Shown here one piece after another: positions 48,101 to 60,557 of a stretch of DNA of 64,000 bases. This stretch comes from Trachythela sp. YZ-2020 (Eukaryota > Cnidaria > Anthozoa > Malacalcyonacea > Clavulariidae). Position 1 is the stretch's first letter; every line of letters starts with the position of its first letter. The stretch is taken from assembly GCA_016169945.1 (NCBI GenBank), contig JADLSH010000191.1, positions 957,501-1,021,500 on the forward strand. The letters are read 5' to 3'. Under the pieces are notes generated by a model, which did not search any database, was not told where the DNA came from, and saw only the letters and a program-made list of their open reading frames with translations. The position numbers were made by a program, and so were the translations under genes.

Positions 48101-48772
48101 ATGGCGACCAAAACAATGATTTCAAAATTATTTCGTCCAAGAGTTTTATCGACATTTTGTACAAAATATACTGGTTTTAAACACTATACTGGGGTTTTAT
48201 ATCAAAGTACTGCCACAAATACTGAACCAACAGAGCATGAAGGATTAAGTCTTAGTGATAACTGCGTTAAGGTCTGTGACAAGTTTATATATAGTCAATG
48301 ATCCTCTGATCATGTTGTGTTAATAATTATATATATTATATTTCAGCAACTGCACAAGATCGGTGTAACAGACAAATTTCTTCGCGTGATTGTCGAGGGA
48401 GGAGGTTGCTCTGGGTTTCAATATAAATTTGAACTGGATGAAAATCATGAAACCTTTCAGGATGATGACAAGTAAGCGTGAAGTGCTGATAAATATTCTT
48501 GTTTGATGATGACAAGTAAGCGTGAAGTGCTGATAAATATTCTTGTTTGTAGTGACCCAATGTTTTCTAATTAATATATTCACTTATCTTTCAGAGTATT
48601 TGAACGAGATGGTGCTAAAGTGGTCGTAGATGAAATGTCACTGGATATTCTAAAAGGTTCAGAAATTGATTACAGTGAAGAACTTATACGCGCAACATTT
48701 CGAGTTGTCAATAATCCCAAGGCTGAAATGGGATGTTCTTGTGGTGTGTCATTCTCTATAAAGCTAGATTAA
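48101..48772 (+). CDS. ISCA2: Mitochondrial iron-sulfur cluster assembly protein ISCA2
   Basis: Exons 48101-48271, 48347-48471 and 48595-48772 give 157 aa (human 154). ISCA2 works with ISCA1 and IBA57 to make 4Fe-4S clusters for lipoyl synthase, aconitase and complex I. N-terminus is a plausible mitochondrial presequence ([20 protein letters not shown]). The A-type domain has the three conserved cysteines: [11 protein letters not shown] and the CSCG of [14 protein letters not shown]. Start chosen as the first ATG, giving the presequence. The exon 2 end and its splice donor lie in a 44-bp tandem duplication (48461-48548). Lipoylation links this gene in pathway, not in regulation, to DLST at the right edge. 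Confidence 0.95.
48461..48548 (+). repeat. Perfect 44-bp tandem duplication over the ISCA2 exon 2 donor
   Basis: Copies at 48461-48504 and 48505-48548 are identical. Each contains gatgatgacaagtaagc, the last codons and the AA|GTAAGC donor. Confidence 0.95.
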
Positions 48773-51257
48773 AAATTAGCTGTGCACAGATTGTATTATG
48801 CTTGGCTAGACTAAAATTTACTTGTAAAATTGTACATATTGATAATTTTTATAATGATAAACATCAACTGAGATTGTGTTGATTACTTGGGCCGGCAACT
48901 TGGGGTTAAAATTGATTTTATTGTGGTTAATAATTGCTCTCTTCCACGCGGTGCTGCCGTCCTGATTGCTTGAGCTTCCTATTCTGAGTCGCTTCGGTCA
49001 TTCCAAACCATTTGCTAGAAGTGTACTGTTTCAGATCATTTATATTCTGGAATCAGTCGCATGCGAAAAGCTCTGCCAAACACTGCAAGTTTTCGACAGA
49101 TACTTCGGTTTCTTTCTGTAGTAACGCTGGTAAAAAAGGGATGGCCCTTATTGGACCTCTTTGGAGAACAGTTTAGAGCTGATAAAACTCCGCAGTATAA
49201 TATATAAGACTAGTTTAAGATTAGTTACGGCGAAGGTCTCGGACGAGATCCGATCGATCTCGCTCCTTCCGTTCCATCACTGGTTCCATAGTCTGATGCT
49301 CAAGCCAACGATGGCATCCGTCAGATCATAGTTAATAGCAGATTGATCTGCAGAGATCCGCTAAATTTTTATCAACTTGTCAATCAAACCAAACTCCCAT
49401 TTTGACCTCAAGGTACAATGTAAACGTCCAATATTTTGAAATGTTTAAGCCTCTCCCGTGCATTACTCCCTCAACTAAGAGTTGAACAAACTCTCGCTCG
49501 CCAACTCTCATCAACTCTCATCCTCGATTGACCGGACAGTGTTGGCGTAAATCACTGATGCGTTTCTTCATTTGCCCGGTGTTCTAGTGTAATAACGACC
49601 TTTGCGTTTATGACTTCATATTGAGCAGCAGGTCATGCGAGACAGATACATTGATACAATATGAGCTAGGTCGTTATTTTTGAAGAAAAATCTTTGGACT
49701 TTAGCAGGACATGATGTAAAAACCTATTATCCAACTGATTAATTTAAGGTAAGCAAATGTGTCAATCTTCCTTGATTACGATGCGTTATTGATAATGAAG
49801 TTCATATCTTTAATGTCAATAGTTCTATGTATAGAAACTGAATGTGTTTGTTTACGGAGTTTGTTCATGGCAAGGGGGACACGACAAAACAGTTATGAGA
49901 AAAAGAAATGCTCTGTGTAGTCTAGCAGGGATAACTATACATTTCAGGCTCTGTTAATTCACACGGGACTGGATGAATTGGAAACCGCCCTTAGATTTTC
50001 GGTTGCACCATCTCGCATTGCGTTCATGAGACCGGACGAATTTAAGCACAGTTAACCGTACAATTTCCCATGTAAACAAATAGAACCAGACGAATCTGCG
50101 TACGATTTTCAATTCGTCCGCGGTCTCGTTTCAACATTGCCTCAGCGTATTGTTTTGAATTTGTAGTTACACGTTGTTAAAACAGTGCAAGAGTGTTTGA
50201 GAGTCACTTCAATATTTCATATGCCGCCAGCTCGCTATATATTTCCTACTATTTTGAAATATCGTCTACAATTTTAGCCAAGGCCCACCCAAGACTAGCC
50301 TGCGGGCTAGAATATATAATGTTTATTGGCAAAGTTAAATAAATAAATACGAATGAAATCGCGCGCAGAATTTTAATTAGTTTAACTTAGATTATAAGTT
50401 TTGCAAATATAACCTGCACACAGAAGCTCCACCCGCAAGTTTAATAAAATCCGTGATTTAAGTGCACGAGGGAGCCCTCGAGGGAGTCAAGGCTACAGTT
50501 AAGCATTCAGTAAACTAAAGATAAGGGGCAGCCTTATAAGCTTTGCATGTGGCTTGAGAGTGGATTAGTCTAGTTAGGCTATTTATACAATCATATACTT
50601 ATTAGGTATCTCAAAACAAAATGACATAGAAGACTGTATGTAACATACTAAGTTTCAATTCTTAATTTTTTACAATGAACATTCAACCTCAGACTCAGTT
50701 TTCTTGTTTTCTTCCAGCCGAACTCAGTAGAAGTTTTAGTCAGAGTGTCTATGCCATGTCTTCGCTACCGCATAATAATCATGTCACTAGACAAAGTAGT
50801 TAAGACAAGTAGACAACCGCACTTTTGCAAAAAAAAAGATAAAGAAAGAATGCACTTATTTCACATTATTCGCGTTATGGTGACCCTAATGGTTTGAATT
50901 GATAGACGGCGTATATTTTTACTCTATAATTATATGATTGTCTTACGTAAATATACTGCTGTTTTCCACTCAAGCTATATAAATCTACTCTGCAAAAAGT
51001 CTAGCTACTAAATACGTCTAGTAATTAAAATGTGGTCGAGACAGCTGTTCTTTTAACCCTAATGTCCATAAATGATATACATAAAGAGAAATCATATTTG
51101 GAGAAACCCCATCTAGAAAGGCGTCGAATGTGTTTCTATATACGCAAACTAAAATATATCTTTGTCTGCAAATTTACACAATATTGTGCCATGTCTCTTT
51201 TTATAACACATATTGTTCTACTGTCCTTTTTAAGGATTGGGCACATAGCTAAACGAT
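48773..51257. other. Intergenic region with a SINE copy
   Basis: A SINE body and tail are at about 49030-49207 (ctgtagtaacgctgg, agaacagtttagagctgata). The rest is unremarkable AT-rich DNA. A short frame at 51032-51307 overlaps the start of the next gene and is not convincing. Confidence 0.55.
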
Positions 51258-53039
51258 ATGCTACGCTGGGCAGAGCCATGCAAAGAAACAAAACTATCAT
51301 TGGGTAGTAGAATTCCTATATCTCAAACGACGCGAAACAGATCTTTTAGAATGAATGAGAACAGAAAGCTAAACTCTTCAAGAAATGCTTCTTCGACGAG
51401 AAATGTTTACGACACAAGTCGCGCGCTTGGAATAGCTGACTCCGAAAAAGGTACTATATCGTCTAAATTTGAACTTAAAGGCGTCACACCGCAACGGAAT
51501 ATTGAAACCGACGTTTTTGATTGGCTGAGTAAAAGCAGCGACACTTCGGACAAATATACTGAATATTGTTTGGAGAATAACACAAACATATGTACAAGCA
51601 CAGGGGATGTTCATAGCAGAGCAAACAGTAAAACTGCCCTCGAAAACAACGAAGAAGACTTGGGAATTACAGCAGAACGAGATCTAGAAATGGCAAAACG
51701 TGGAAACGAAAAGGAAACGGGGACAAAGTCGTATTTCGCCGCGTTTAAGAACGCAATTTTTCCTTTCGAGGGAAAATATTTCTACTTGAGCGGCGAACTG
51801 AATAACCAAAAAGTCTCTCTCACAGAAACAACTAAGATTATTGGGGATAATTCGGGATATTTGGTGGATAAGACGAGCTGTAACGATGATAAATACAAGG
51901 AGATTCTTCAGGATAAGAGAGGTGAGAACGAGACAAAAACGACCAATAAGAAATGGGAGATCAATGGATTGAAAGATACAAAAGTGTACTATGATGATCA
52001 ACCTATGAACACAGAGGATAAGAATGGATACGTAAGGAATCATTATGGATACAACAAAGATAACATGACGTCATACAAGGATAACATGACGTCTTTAAAA
52101 ATCAATCTCAAGTCTGAAAGTCAACAGAAAGAGATTAATAGACTCCGAACACAAATTGAGAAACTTTCCGCTTTCGTTGAAAGTTCGGGCGAACGTCGGG
52201 AACAGTCGGAAATACTTTTATCACAACAAAAAGAAGAGCTGCTAAAACAGATACGCGAGAAGGAGGTGCTAGAGAATCGAGTTTGCTGCCTTGAAGAGCT
52301 TCGCCGTAATGTACAACGGAAAGTTGATGAGATTTCTGACGAGAATAAATCTTTAAAAATTACTTTAAAACTAAACGAGGAGAATCTTACTGAGGAAAAA
52401 GAAAGAATACAAGTTCTGAAGAAAGAATGTTCAAATGAAATTGCAAAAAATGTTGAGCTGGAGTTAGTTTTGCAAACAATACGCGAAGAGTTAGGATGCG
52501 GGACTCCCGCCAAAAATCAAAACTCGAGCGATTTATCCCTGGGTACGAGGAAGGGTTGCGATGATTTGGAAAGGGACTGGGACGAAGGAAAAGTTGTGGT
52601 CCAAGGATTGGATGAAACCGAACCGAATTTACATTCAAAGCATGGCGAAAAGAAAGTTCATTGGGGTAATGTTCAGACGCAAGAAATAAAGAAGCCACCC
52701 CAGAGCCTTCCTTTCAACGCGGAACAGCAACTTTGGGGCCTGAGCACAAGAATACCGAAGCCTGAGGCAGAGACAACGCGTCCAACAAAAACACATTATT
52801 CTTGTCTGAAGCAACAAACGAGCGATGAAGCGTTGTGGAAACGAGAGAAAAAACAGTTTGAAGGTAAAATCATGCTGCTGGAAATGGACAAGAAGAAGCT
52901 GCGTTCTCAGATTGATTTACTGGAAGCGAAGATTATTAAACAAGAGAGTATTGGACAAAATTTACGTGAAAATAACGAAGTCCTAGAATTTCGTATTCTT
53001 GAACTAGAGTATGAGATATTGGAAAAGCCAAAGAAATAG
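51258..53039 (+). CDS. Coiled-coil protein of unknown function, single exon
   Basis: Open frame of 593 codons; the second candidate start is at about 51351 (MNENRK), which would drop 31 residues. The N-terminal half is polar and probably disordered. A short repeat DNMTSYKDNMTSLK is at about 268-282. Long heptad-rich helices run from about 285 to 415 (INRLRTQIEKLSAFVESSGE, then KEVLENRVCCLEELRRNVQR) and again near 535-590 (KIMLLEMDKKKLRSQIDLLE). Between them is a Pro/Gln-rich linker (KKVHWGNVQTQEIKKPP). I recognise no named family; such proteins are often centrosomal or cytoskeletal, but that would be a guess. It converges on the multidomain gene, with 528 bp between stops. Confidence 0.75.
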   Translation: MLRWAEPCKETKLSLGSRIPISQTTRNRSFRMNENRKLNSSRNASSTRNVYDTSRALGIADSEKGTISSKFELKGVTPQRNIETDVFDWLSKSSDTSDKYTEYCLENNTNICTSTGDVHSRANSKTALENNEEDLGITAERDLEMAKRGNEKETGTKSYFAAFKNAIFPFEGKYFYLSGELNNQKVSLTETTKIIGDNSGYLVDKTSCNDDKYKEILQDKRGENETKTTNKKWEINGLKDTKVYYDDQPMNTEDKNGYVRNHYGYNKDNMTSYKDNMTSLKINLKSESQQKEINRLRTQIEKLSAFVESSGERREQSEILLSQQKEELLKQIREKEVLENRVCCLEELRRNVQRKVDEISDENKSLKITLKLNEENLTEEKERIQVLKKECSNEIAKNVELELVLQTIREELGCGTPAKNQNSSDLSLGTRKGCDDLERDWDEGKVVVQGLDETEPNLHSKHGEKKVHWGNVQTQEIKKPPQSLPFNAEQQLWGLSTRIPKPEAETTRPTKTHYSCLKQQTSDEALWKREKKQFEGKIMLLEMDKKKLRSQIDLLEAKIIKQESIGQNLRENNEVLEFRILELEYEILEKPKK

Positions 53040-53567
53040 GAACTTGAAGTCAAAACACTTTTATAAAATGAATAAAAAGACAAAGAAATAACATAGTTTG
53101 GGGTTAGAAAATAATATACTATATACAATATACTATATACTTGGGTATTGAAGCAGCTAACATAATGCTGCCGTATGTTTCTTCCAATCTTGTATAACGG
53201 AACTGTCTCTATGTTAAAAGAGTCTGATGATGGACTTATATTACGAAACGTTGCTTTATATCAATATACTAAATTATAAGCTTGTGCCTGTGGTCTGATT
53301 TATTAACACATGCATTGAATGCTTCCATGATCAAAAGTCAAAACATATTAAAATATATGGAGCACATCACACACAATCTAATTCTCATTTTACAAACGAA
53401 ATGTAAAAGCTTTACAGATAGTTTTTCAGTAAATGAGCATAGCAAAAAAACATATATGAAAGCTTCTGTCAATATCTAATAAAACTAAACGAAATCTTTG
53501 TACCTAATTTCACACTTTAAATATCCTATCAACAGCCCAACCATACTGCGCTAGTTCTTACATAAAC
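53040..53567. other. Convergent 3' spacer
   Basis: AT-rich, with a hammerhead-like segment at 53218-53262 (gtctgatgatgg ... gaaacgttgc). No gene. Confidence 0.5.
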
Positions 53568-56500
53568 TTATATCCAACATTTAAACTTAAAGAATTGTTG
53601 CAAATCTGGGTCATCAACATTCTTCCCGTTCACTTGAGCATAAATTTGCATCAATAATTTACTATACTTTAACTTACTATCAAGTATGTCCACATATTTC
53701 TCCAAGACAGAAAAACCCATCACCTTACCTAAAGCTATCATACTGGGACCTAACAGTGGGTCTTCGATCTTTTCATGTTTAATCAAAAGTCGCGCGATTT
53801 CGCCATGGAGGTACGCATCGTCGTACGTTAGGGGGTCTGGGAATGGATACTTGGAATACACCTCAACAGCTCCTAACGGATCCGATTTAACCAAGATCTC
53901 TCCCAGTTCTATGTACGCGTCATGAAGGTCGGGTGCCATGGCGATGCATTCTTCGTAGAATCTTCGGGCGGCTTCGGGATCCGAACCTGATCGGGTAAGC
54001 ACACGGGCTAACCCGAGGCGTGGATGGTAGGATGTCGGGTTTGGTGGGCCAACCGGTTCCTGTGGGGCAGACTGTGAAGTAGGAGGGTGTGGGTTTGTGG
54101 GTGGTGGGGTTTGTTTAGGAGTGTCTTCTGTTTTAGTATGGCTACACGTACGACAAGGTGCCTTCCCAGCTGTCGGCTTCGCTGCTGGAGCTATGTAGTA
54201 GAAAATTTGTACTTTGATAAAAATTTCTACCATGTGCTTTTGCCGCACCCCGAAAATGTAAGCGCGCAAAAATCGATACTGCTATAAAATTCTAGCGTTT
54301 CCGGCGATAAGTTTGGACCGTGGCTAATGCAAGAATACTTAACTCAAAAATTTATGTACAGTAATTATTGTATTTCTTACTAACCTGACTGTTTCGGAGC
54401 ACTTGTTCGAGCTGTTTTCACGTTGCTGGTTTTTGCAGCTACGTTTGTCTTCGCTGGAGCTGGTTTGGAAGCTGGTTGCTTGGTTTGACTTCTCGTCGGT
54501 GTTGTAGTCTTTACTGGAGCTGCACCACGACCTTAAGATAAAACATAAAGAAAGCTGTCAGTGTTGGTAACATAGTGGTAAGTGGATGCACCTTTCATCC
54601 CTCTGACTGCATCATAAGTATGCCTCATAATTATGATACTTTGATTGTGGGTCCGACTCTTGTAATATGCAGTTGTACGATTATAATCTCGCCTCAGTCG
54701 CATGTGAGAAGAATGCTTCCAGTTTGACTCTACCAAACATCGCAGGCTTTCGTCAAGTATTCTGGTTTCCTCCTGTAGTAACACTGCCGTCAACAAGGGA
54801 TGGTCCTTGCTGCACCTCTAGGGAGAACTGTTTAGAATTGATAGAACTATCCAGTATAGATAAAGTTATTTTTAATTACTTTTATGTCTTACCTCGTCCT
54901 CTGCTTATCATGCCTTTAGTTGGGGATACTCTCTGACTCTCTTTCGTAGTGCTCGCTGTCTTGCTCGAAGACGCTTCTTTTGTTTTTGCATTCGCAGACT
55001 GTCTCTCTTTCCACCATTCTTGTTCCTGAATAAAAACAGGGACCTCTTTTCCACCTCTGGGTTTTCCTTCAAGTTCTAAACTTGCTCTGTAACTCTTTTC
55101 GGCGTCTTCTAAGGCTTTAGTATTGTGATTGTTGTTAATTTCGTTATCGTGGCGAGATAACTGGGCATCACCTAGCATGTAGAGTGCTCGGCTGTTCTGA
55201 GGCTGAAGGATGACTCCTTGCTGGCATGTCTATATGAAGAAAATTTTATAACTTTATAATGTCTTATCAGTCCAAAGTGAGAAGTATTCTGCCAGTTTGA
55301 CTCTACCAAGCACCGCAGGTTTAGCAAGGTACTCAGGTTTCCTCTTGTAGTAACTCTGGACTAGAAAGGGATGATCTTTACTGGTCCTCTAGGGAGAACA
55401 GTTTAGAACTGATAGTTAATTTACCACTGGAATAAACGAGTTTGTCACAGTTATCAAAATATCCAAACCAACCTTCTCTTGCAATTGCAGCAATGCGTTA
55501 TCCTTTGGTAAGGACAAAACTTTAAGAAGCGAACATAAGTTATCACAATGTGTTGCCACAACAGAATCCTGGATCCTAGCGTTATCCTTCTTCTTCACCT
55601 CTACCATCCATTGCAATAAACATGAATGAGCTTCCAGGAATGTTCGCTCGATCTGTTGGTACAACTCTCCTTTGTGAGTGATCGAGCATAGTGCACGAAC
55701 GGCAAGCGAGGCTACCGATCTGGAGATCTCATCTGCTTTCATGAAATGGCTCGGTAGCTTGGTTGTTGTACGACTTAAAACGTTGCCAAGGGTTAGAAAG
55801 CCTTTTAAGCATTGAACGTTTGTGATGCTTAGTAGCTCGTTGGACTGGAGTTGGTTTGAATGATCTTCTGAGAGAGATTCTGCTTGCATTGTTAGTCTAT
55901 AAAGGAGATGTTCAAGTCCTTCGTGTACGCATTGAATAGCTTCGTATTCTCTGCTGTTGCCAGCTTGGTGTAATAAAGCAAGTCCCAAATAGAACCTAGG
56001 ATTGAAAATGTCGTATTAGGGACAAGCAGTACATGAAACTGGGTGTAATTTCACGGTATATGATTATAAAGGAGTTCTTTAAAGTTAGAGTAGTGCAGTA
56101 GTTAATGTATGTGTCTTTCATCTCTGTGACAGGGACTCGATTCCGGCAATATGCAGTTGTCTGATTAAAATTTGTGAAGAGTGTTTCCAATTTGAGACTA
56201 CCTGAAAAACCACAGTTTCTCTGGGTACCCTGGTTTCCTTCTGTTGTAATATATACTGAACCAATAAGAGATGGACCTTCTTGGTTTAGAACTGATAGAG
56301 CTATATAAATAGAGTTAGCTTTGAAATTCCTATACTGTATCGTTGGAAATATATTGACAAACTTACCTGGCTTCAATGTTAACAGGTTTCAATCCGACAG
56401 CAATTTGCAGCCTCTTCACAGCCTCGTCATGTTTTCCTTGAAGCAAGAGAAATCTCCCAACATGTAAATGATAGAGATAGTTATCTGAAGCAAATGAAAC

Positions 56501-59500
56501 AGCATCTGAATACTTTAAGTAAGCCTTGCCAAACGATCCTTCTTCATCTGATGCAAGTTGAGCCATCTTGCCATCCTGGGTAACAGAAATGCGAAGTATA
56601 CTACAATAATACGATAGTGCATGGTCCACACGAAGAATTCCGTCTACGTCCGTAAATATAAAGACTATTTAACAATTAGATTATGAGCTCAAGATTTCTA
56701 TGAGGTGATAGTTGATGAGGGCGAAGCCCGAATGAACTATCATCTCATAGAAATCGAGAGCGAATAATCTAATTGTTAGTGCACAGAAAAATCATTAGAT
56801 GATTTATCTTTTCCAGGGGCGGATCCAGGCCCACCTGTCAGAGGGGGTGCAGATTTTTCCGAGGGGTGCACCCTTCCGCCACCAGCGCAAATTATGTCAA
56901 AATGCCATAGATCGTGAAAATTTCAGTATGATGAACTCGTTGCTTCTGACTTTTTGTGGGGGGTGCTGACGTGCGCACCCCCCTGCACCCCCCCCCAGTA
57001 GAAATCCGCCTATGATCTTTTCTTTGCCCAAGTCCATCCATAGTCCGTAGTAGACTATTCCTACAACAAACCTGCGTTGCTTGCTTCGACTTCCACGCAT
57101 ATAATTTCTGTACGTATTCACATCTATCAGATTGCTGACTCTCCAGGAGGTAATGATATTCTTGATCAATCGCTTTCAGTTGTAGAGCAAGTGGAGCGTG
57201 TCGTCCAAACCCTCGTTGTTCACAGATTGCCTGGATATCATCTTCTTTGCTGCTATCTCGAGATTGCTGGTTGAAGTCGATGGCTGGAGTTTTTGCTTCT
57301 TCCTGAGAGAATAAACGTTGATTTTACTGAGTTGGCAGGGCGCGAAATAACGGCCGGTCAACGGACAATGTCCGGCCAAAATGAGTAGTTGTCCGGTCAA
57401 AACTCTCGCATGACCGGTCATTTTGACCGGCTACTTTTTAAAGTTTACATGTAATTCAGTTGCTAAATAAAGCAAACGAGCAAACTATTTTCATGCAATT
57501 TTCTCATGGATTAAGTTTCGAAGTTGCTGACAAGTGAAAATAGCCGGCACGCAGTGGCTGCAACTGTCAAAACTTATGTTCTTTGTTAATTTCGTCTGAT
57601 GTTGCGTTTACTTGAATAATATTTACTGTACGGACTTTACAATAAAACTCAGAAGTGATTCTTGACTTCTACAGACATTTTTCTAGTTACATTAAGTATT
57701 TTACATTTAAGGGGACTTTGTCAGGCTTTAGTTTAACTGAATAATTTGACCAGCCAGAAATGCGGGATGTCCGAGCTAAAGTTGGTTTGGCCGGTCACCT
57801 TGACCGGCAACCCTCCACAATCCAGCCGTTATTTCGCGCCCTGATTGGGTGTTCATGGCATGGTGGTTAGCGCATGTGGGTTTAACTCCGTGTGACTCAC
57901 TGGGATATGATTATCGCGAAGTGCAGTTTTCGCATGTGAAAGAGATGGTACTTCCGTGAAAATTTGAAACTATGTTTAGTAGAGGAAAGAAATCCTGCTA
58001 AACTCAACATCTTAGGTTACCTCTTGTTTAAAACCAAAACAATCTTCAACAAAATGTATTTCTTCAAGAATCTGTCCCAGTTTAAAATGAAGTTTAGCAT
58101 CTTTTGGCGAAAGATTGATAGCTGTAGCATAGTGTTCACAGGCTGTCTTCAGATACTTCATTGGCGAGGAACTACTGTCACAGTGACGGCTTTGACCTAG
58201 AAATAAAGCAATGACTGGGTTTGCGTTCTGGTGGAACAGTGGTTAATGTATGTCATCTCATGCAGTCTGTGAATCAGGGATTGATTCCTGCAATATACAG
58301 CTGTCTGAATGCCTTAGTTACATGCGAGAAGAGTGCTTCCAGTTTGACTCTATCAAACACCAGGGGTTTCTCCAATTAGGGATTGTCCTTACTGGACCTA
58401 TAGGGAGAACGGCTGAGAACTGATAGAGCTATCCAGATATGGTATAAATAATCATAACTAATTTACAAGACTACAATGCACCATCAACGTACCAAACATC
58501 TGTAAACTTTGAAAATACAACTTTTCTTGTTCCTCTGCATTCTTTACGATTGTATCCACTGACTTCTCACTCATTTCCTGCTGTAGTTTTTTCTCCCACT
58601 GTCTCACAGGAACTTTGGGTAGGCTTGCCTCTTGACTCAGCTTTGCACAACACATGTTGGCTTTATGGTTCTCAATCTCTGCAGACCTGACGTTCATGTT
58701 ACACTCAGAACATGAAATACACAAATTCTACGGAGACAACAAGTAGTACAATTTGTCAATTATGTACAAATGGCCAACGTGACAAAAAAGTAATACATTA
58801 GCAAAGTTTGAGTATGGTGTAACTTCTATTTGAATGTTGACCATTTTTGGTTGACTGTTTTTCAGAATACATTTGAATATTGACTCTTCTTTTGTATATA
58901 TTTGAATATCTCAACCAAGGGAGGGAGGTTCAGTGTAGCTAGCACAATAACCTGCAATGGTTTGTGTCTGAACTACCTGAAAAACTACATGAGAATATGT
59001 TGAATCATTGGCACACAAACAGTCTTTTAAATATTGGGTTGAAATATTCACATGAAGAGGAATAAAATGTCAAATACATGCTTGCTGATTGATTAGTTAG
59101 TTAAGGTGGTAGTGTGCAGTTTTTCAGGCACATGCAGTTTCTACAGTAACTGAACTCATACAGAATAAAGCCATCTCAATTACCTTCATTTTTTCCTCCA
59201 ACAGTTTGTTGGCTGTGAGTTCTTCGGATCTCTCAACAAAAGACAGTCTGAACTCGCACTGCTTCATATGAGATCCAAGATCACCCAACTTTAGTTTCTC
59301 ATTACAGCCATAACGAGCAAACACACAGTGCACTTCAAGTGATGTCAACTTCCCTTCCAAAATTTCCTCATTAATGAGCCAATCACCTGTTAACGACTGC
59401 TCGTTAAGAGGATTTCGTTTGATCGTTCTCGTTAGTTCATCAACGCAAGATTTACAAAACACATGTTTTGGGTTGGTGTCAGCAATAGACTTAGGACAGT

Positions 59501-60557
59501 GAAGGATTGCTAAACAAACTGGGCAACTATAATTATAAATATCTACTGTAGAAATATGCCAAGGGATTTTTGCTCTCTGAATCAGAAGTTGATAAGTCAT
59601 AGATGTTGTTTTATCAGGAGACGAAACATCAGTGTATATGCTTGTTTCACCATAGTTTAACTCCAAAGGTTTTCTCTCAGGATTGTCTCGGACAACAACG
59701 CCAATGCCTTTGTCAGGCGCTGCAGGTTTAACTTCAATACTTGAGATGTGGTAGGGGGTAGTTGACGTATACACGGTACAGTTTGGGTTAAATAGTGGTA
59801 ATAAAGTTCCCGAGGATAAAGTTATTCCAGACAGGGAGGCATCGCTTGAGGACAGGCGGGTTGTATTGATAATATAGTTCTTGATGGTACCATCTTCTGA
59901 TGTAACTTCAACTGTGATAATGGTTACAGCTCCTTCTTGCAAAGGCACAGTTTTACCACCATTTGAACCCTAAGTAATCAAATGTATTCAGGTTTACATC
60001 ATTTCTGTCGTTAGCAATTACGGATGAACAGTCACAGATTAAAACTTAATACTAAGATTTTTCTCGGCATCTCGTTCGATGGGAATAATCGTTGATTGAA
60101 GAAACTTTAAACACAGACAATCATGTTTAACTAGCCTCATGCTGATTGGCTGAGCTACTTTGCTCGTTGCAACTTGCAAGCAAACACTGAAAATTGAAAT
60201 TTCATGTGAGAATAGTCAATTCTGAGCTAGCCAAAGTGTAAATTGCAATCAAGTATGAAGCTATTTCAAGCAGCTAATACATACTATAACAGCAGTTTAC
60301 ATATCTATAAAATATATTACAACGATCAGTCCACAATTGGGATCAATAAATCATACAAAAACACGTCAGTCTGATGTACTCACTGAGATCGAGTAACAAG
60401 CATTGTTATCACTTGTCAAAGGGCTGACTTTCAGTTCTTTAACACTACTTCCAACAACAACTGAATACTCAGTAATATCTTTGTTGAATTTAGGACTAAG
60501 TTTGCCTGGAGAGATACTTAGTTTTTGAAGTGAAGCGTCGTCCATATTTTTATTCAA
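53568..60557 (-). CDS. Multidomain protein: cadherin-like sandwich, RING/TRAF zinc fingers, TPRs
   Basis: Exons (complement): 60384-60557, 59184-59969, 58493-58727, 58021-58196, 57068-57302, 56367-56643, 55473-55995, 54893-55229, 54385-54531, 53568-54190; 3513 nt, 1170 aa, phases agreeing. The exon 5/6 junction uses a weaker donor and is least certain. Order of parts: cadherin-like beta-sandwich repeats (LQKLSISPGKLSPKFNKDIT; VYTSTTPYHISSIEVKPAAP); RING-like CPVCLAILHC ... FCKSCVDEL; TRAF-type fingers (VHCVFARYGCNEKLKLGDLG ... HMKQCEF, and CISCSECNMNV); TPRs (KYLKTACEHYATAINLSPKD; YLYHLHVGRFLLLQGKHDEA; ILQPQNSRALYMLGDAQLS); a disordered Pro/Ala/Lys linker (exon 9); and a final TPR-like tail (GSDPEAARRFYEECIAMAPD). 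The RING suggests E3 ligase activity with TPRs binding partners; this is inference. I know no named human orthologue. Confidence 0.85.
54565..54868 (+). repeat. SINE copy
   Basis: In intron 8 of the multidomain gene. Body gcttccagtttgactctacc, caaacatcgcaggc, tail gaactatccagtatagataa. Confidence 0.8.
55265..55413 (+). repeat. SINE copy, 5' truncated
   Basis: Body ctgccagtttgactctacca, tail gagaacagtttagaactgat. Intron 7 of the multidomain gene. Confidence 0.75.
56085..56315 (+). repeat. SINE copy
   Basis: tRNA-like head (agtgcagtagttaatgtatg; gggactcgattcc), body gtgtttccaatttgagac, and the diverged tail agaactgatagagctatata. Intron 6. Confidence 0.75.
56677..56780. repeat. Fold-back element, about 104 bp
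   Basis: aacaattagattatgagctc and gagcgaataatctaattgtt form the outer arms; atttctatgaggtgatagtt and aactatcatctcatagaaat the inner arms. Intron 5. Confidence 0.85.
56814..57017. repeat. Decayed hAT-like MITE
   Basis: Left end ccaggggcggatccaggccc, right end agtagaaatccgcctatgat, with C- and G-runs inside. No clear duplication. Confidence 0.5.
57336..57843. mobile_element. hAT-like non-autonomous element, 508 bp
   Basis: Ends CAGGGCGCGAAATAACGGC and GGCGCGAAATAACGGC in reverse (CCGTTATTTCGCGCCCTG). Internal ccggtca/tgaccgg repeats. I could not find a convincing 8-bp duplication. Intron 4 of the multidomain gene. Confidence 0.75.
58226..58445 (+). repeat. SINE copy, near full length
   Basis: Head tggtggaacagtggttaatg and gggattgattcctgc; body gcttccagtttgactctatc; tail gaactgatagagctatccag. 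Intron 3 of the multidomain gene. Confidence 0.8.

Noticed and set aside
51032..51307. 91-codon frame upstream of the coiled-coil gene
   Set aside because: Overlaps the gene start in another frame, no domain, unusual composition. Could be an upstream ORF but unsupported.
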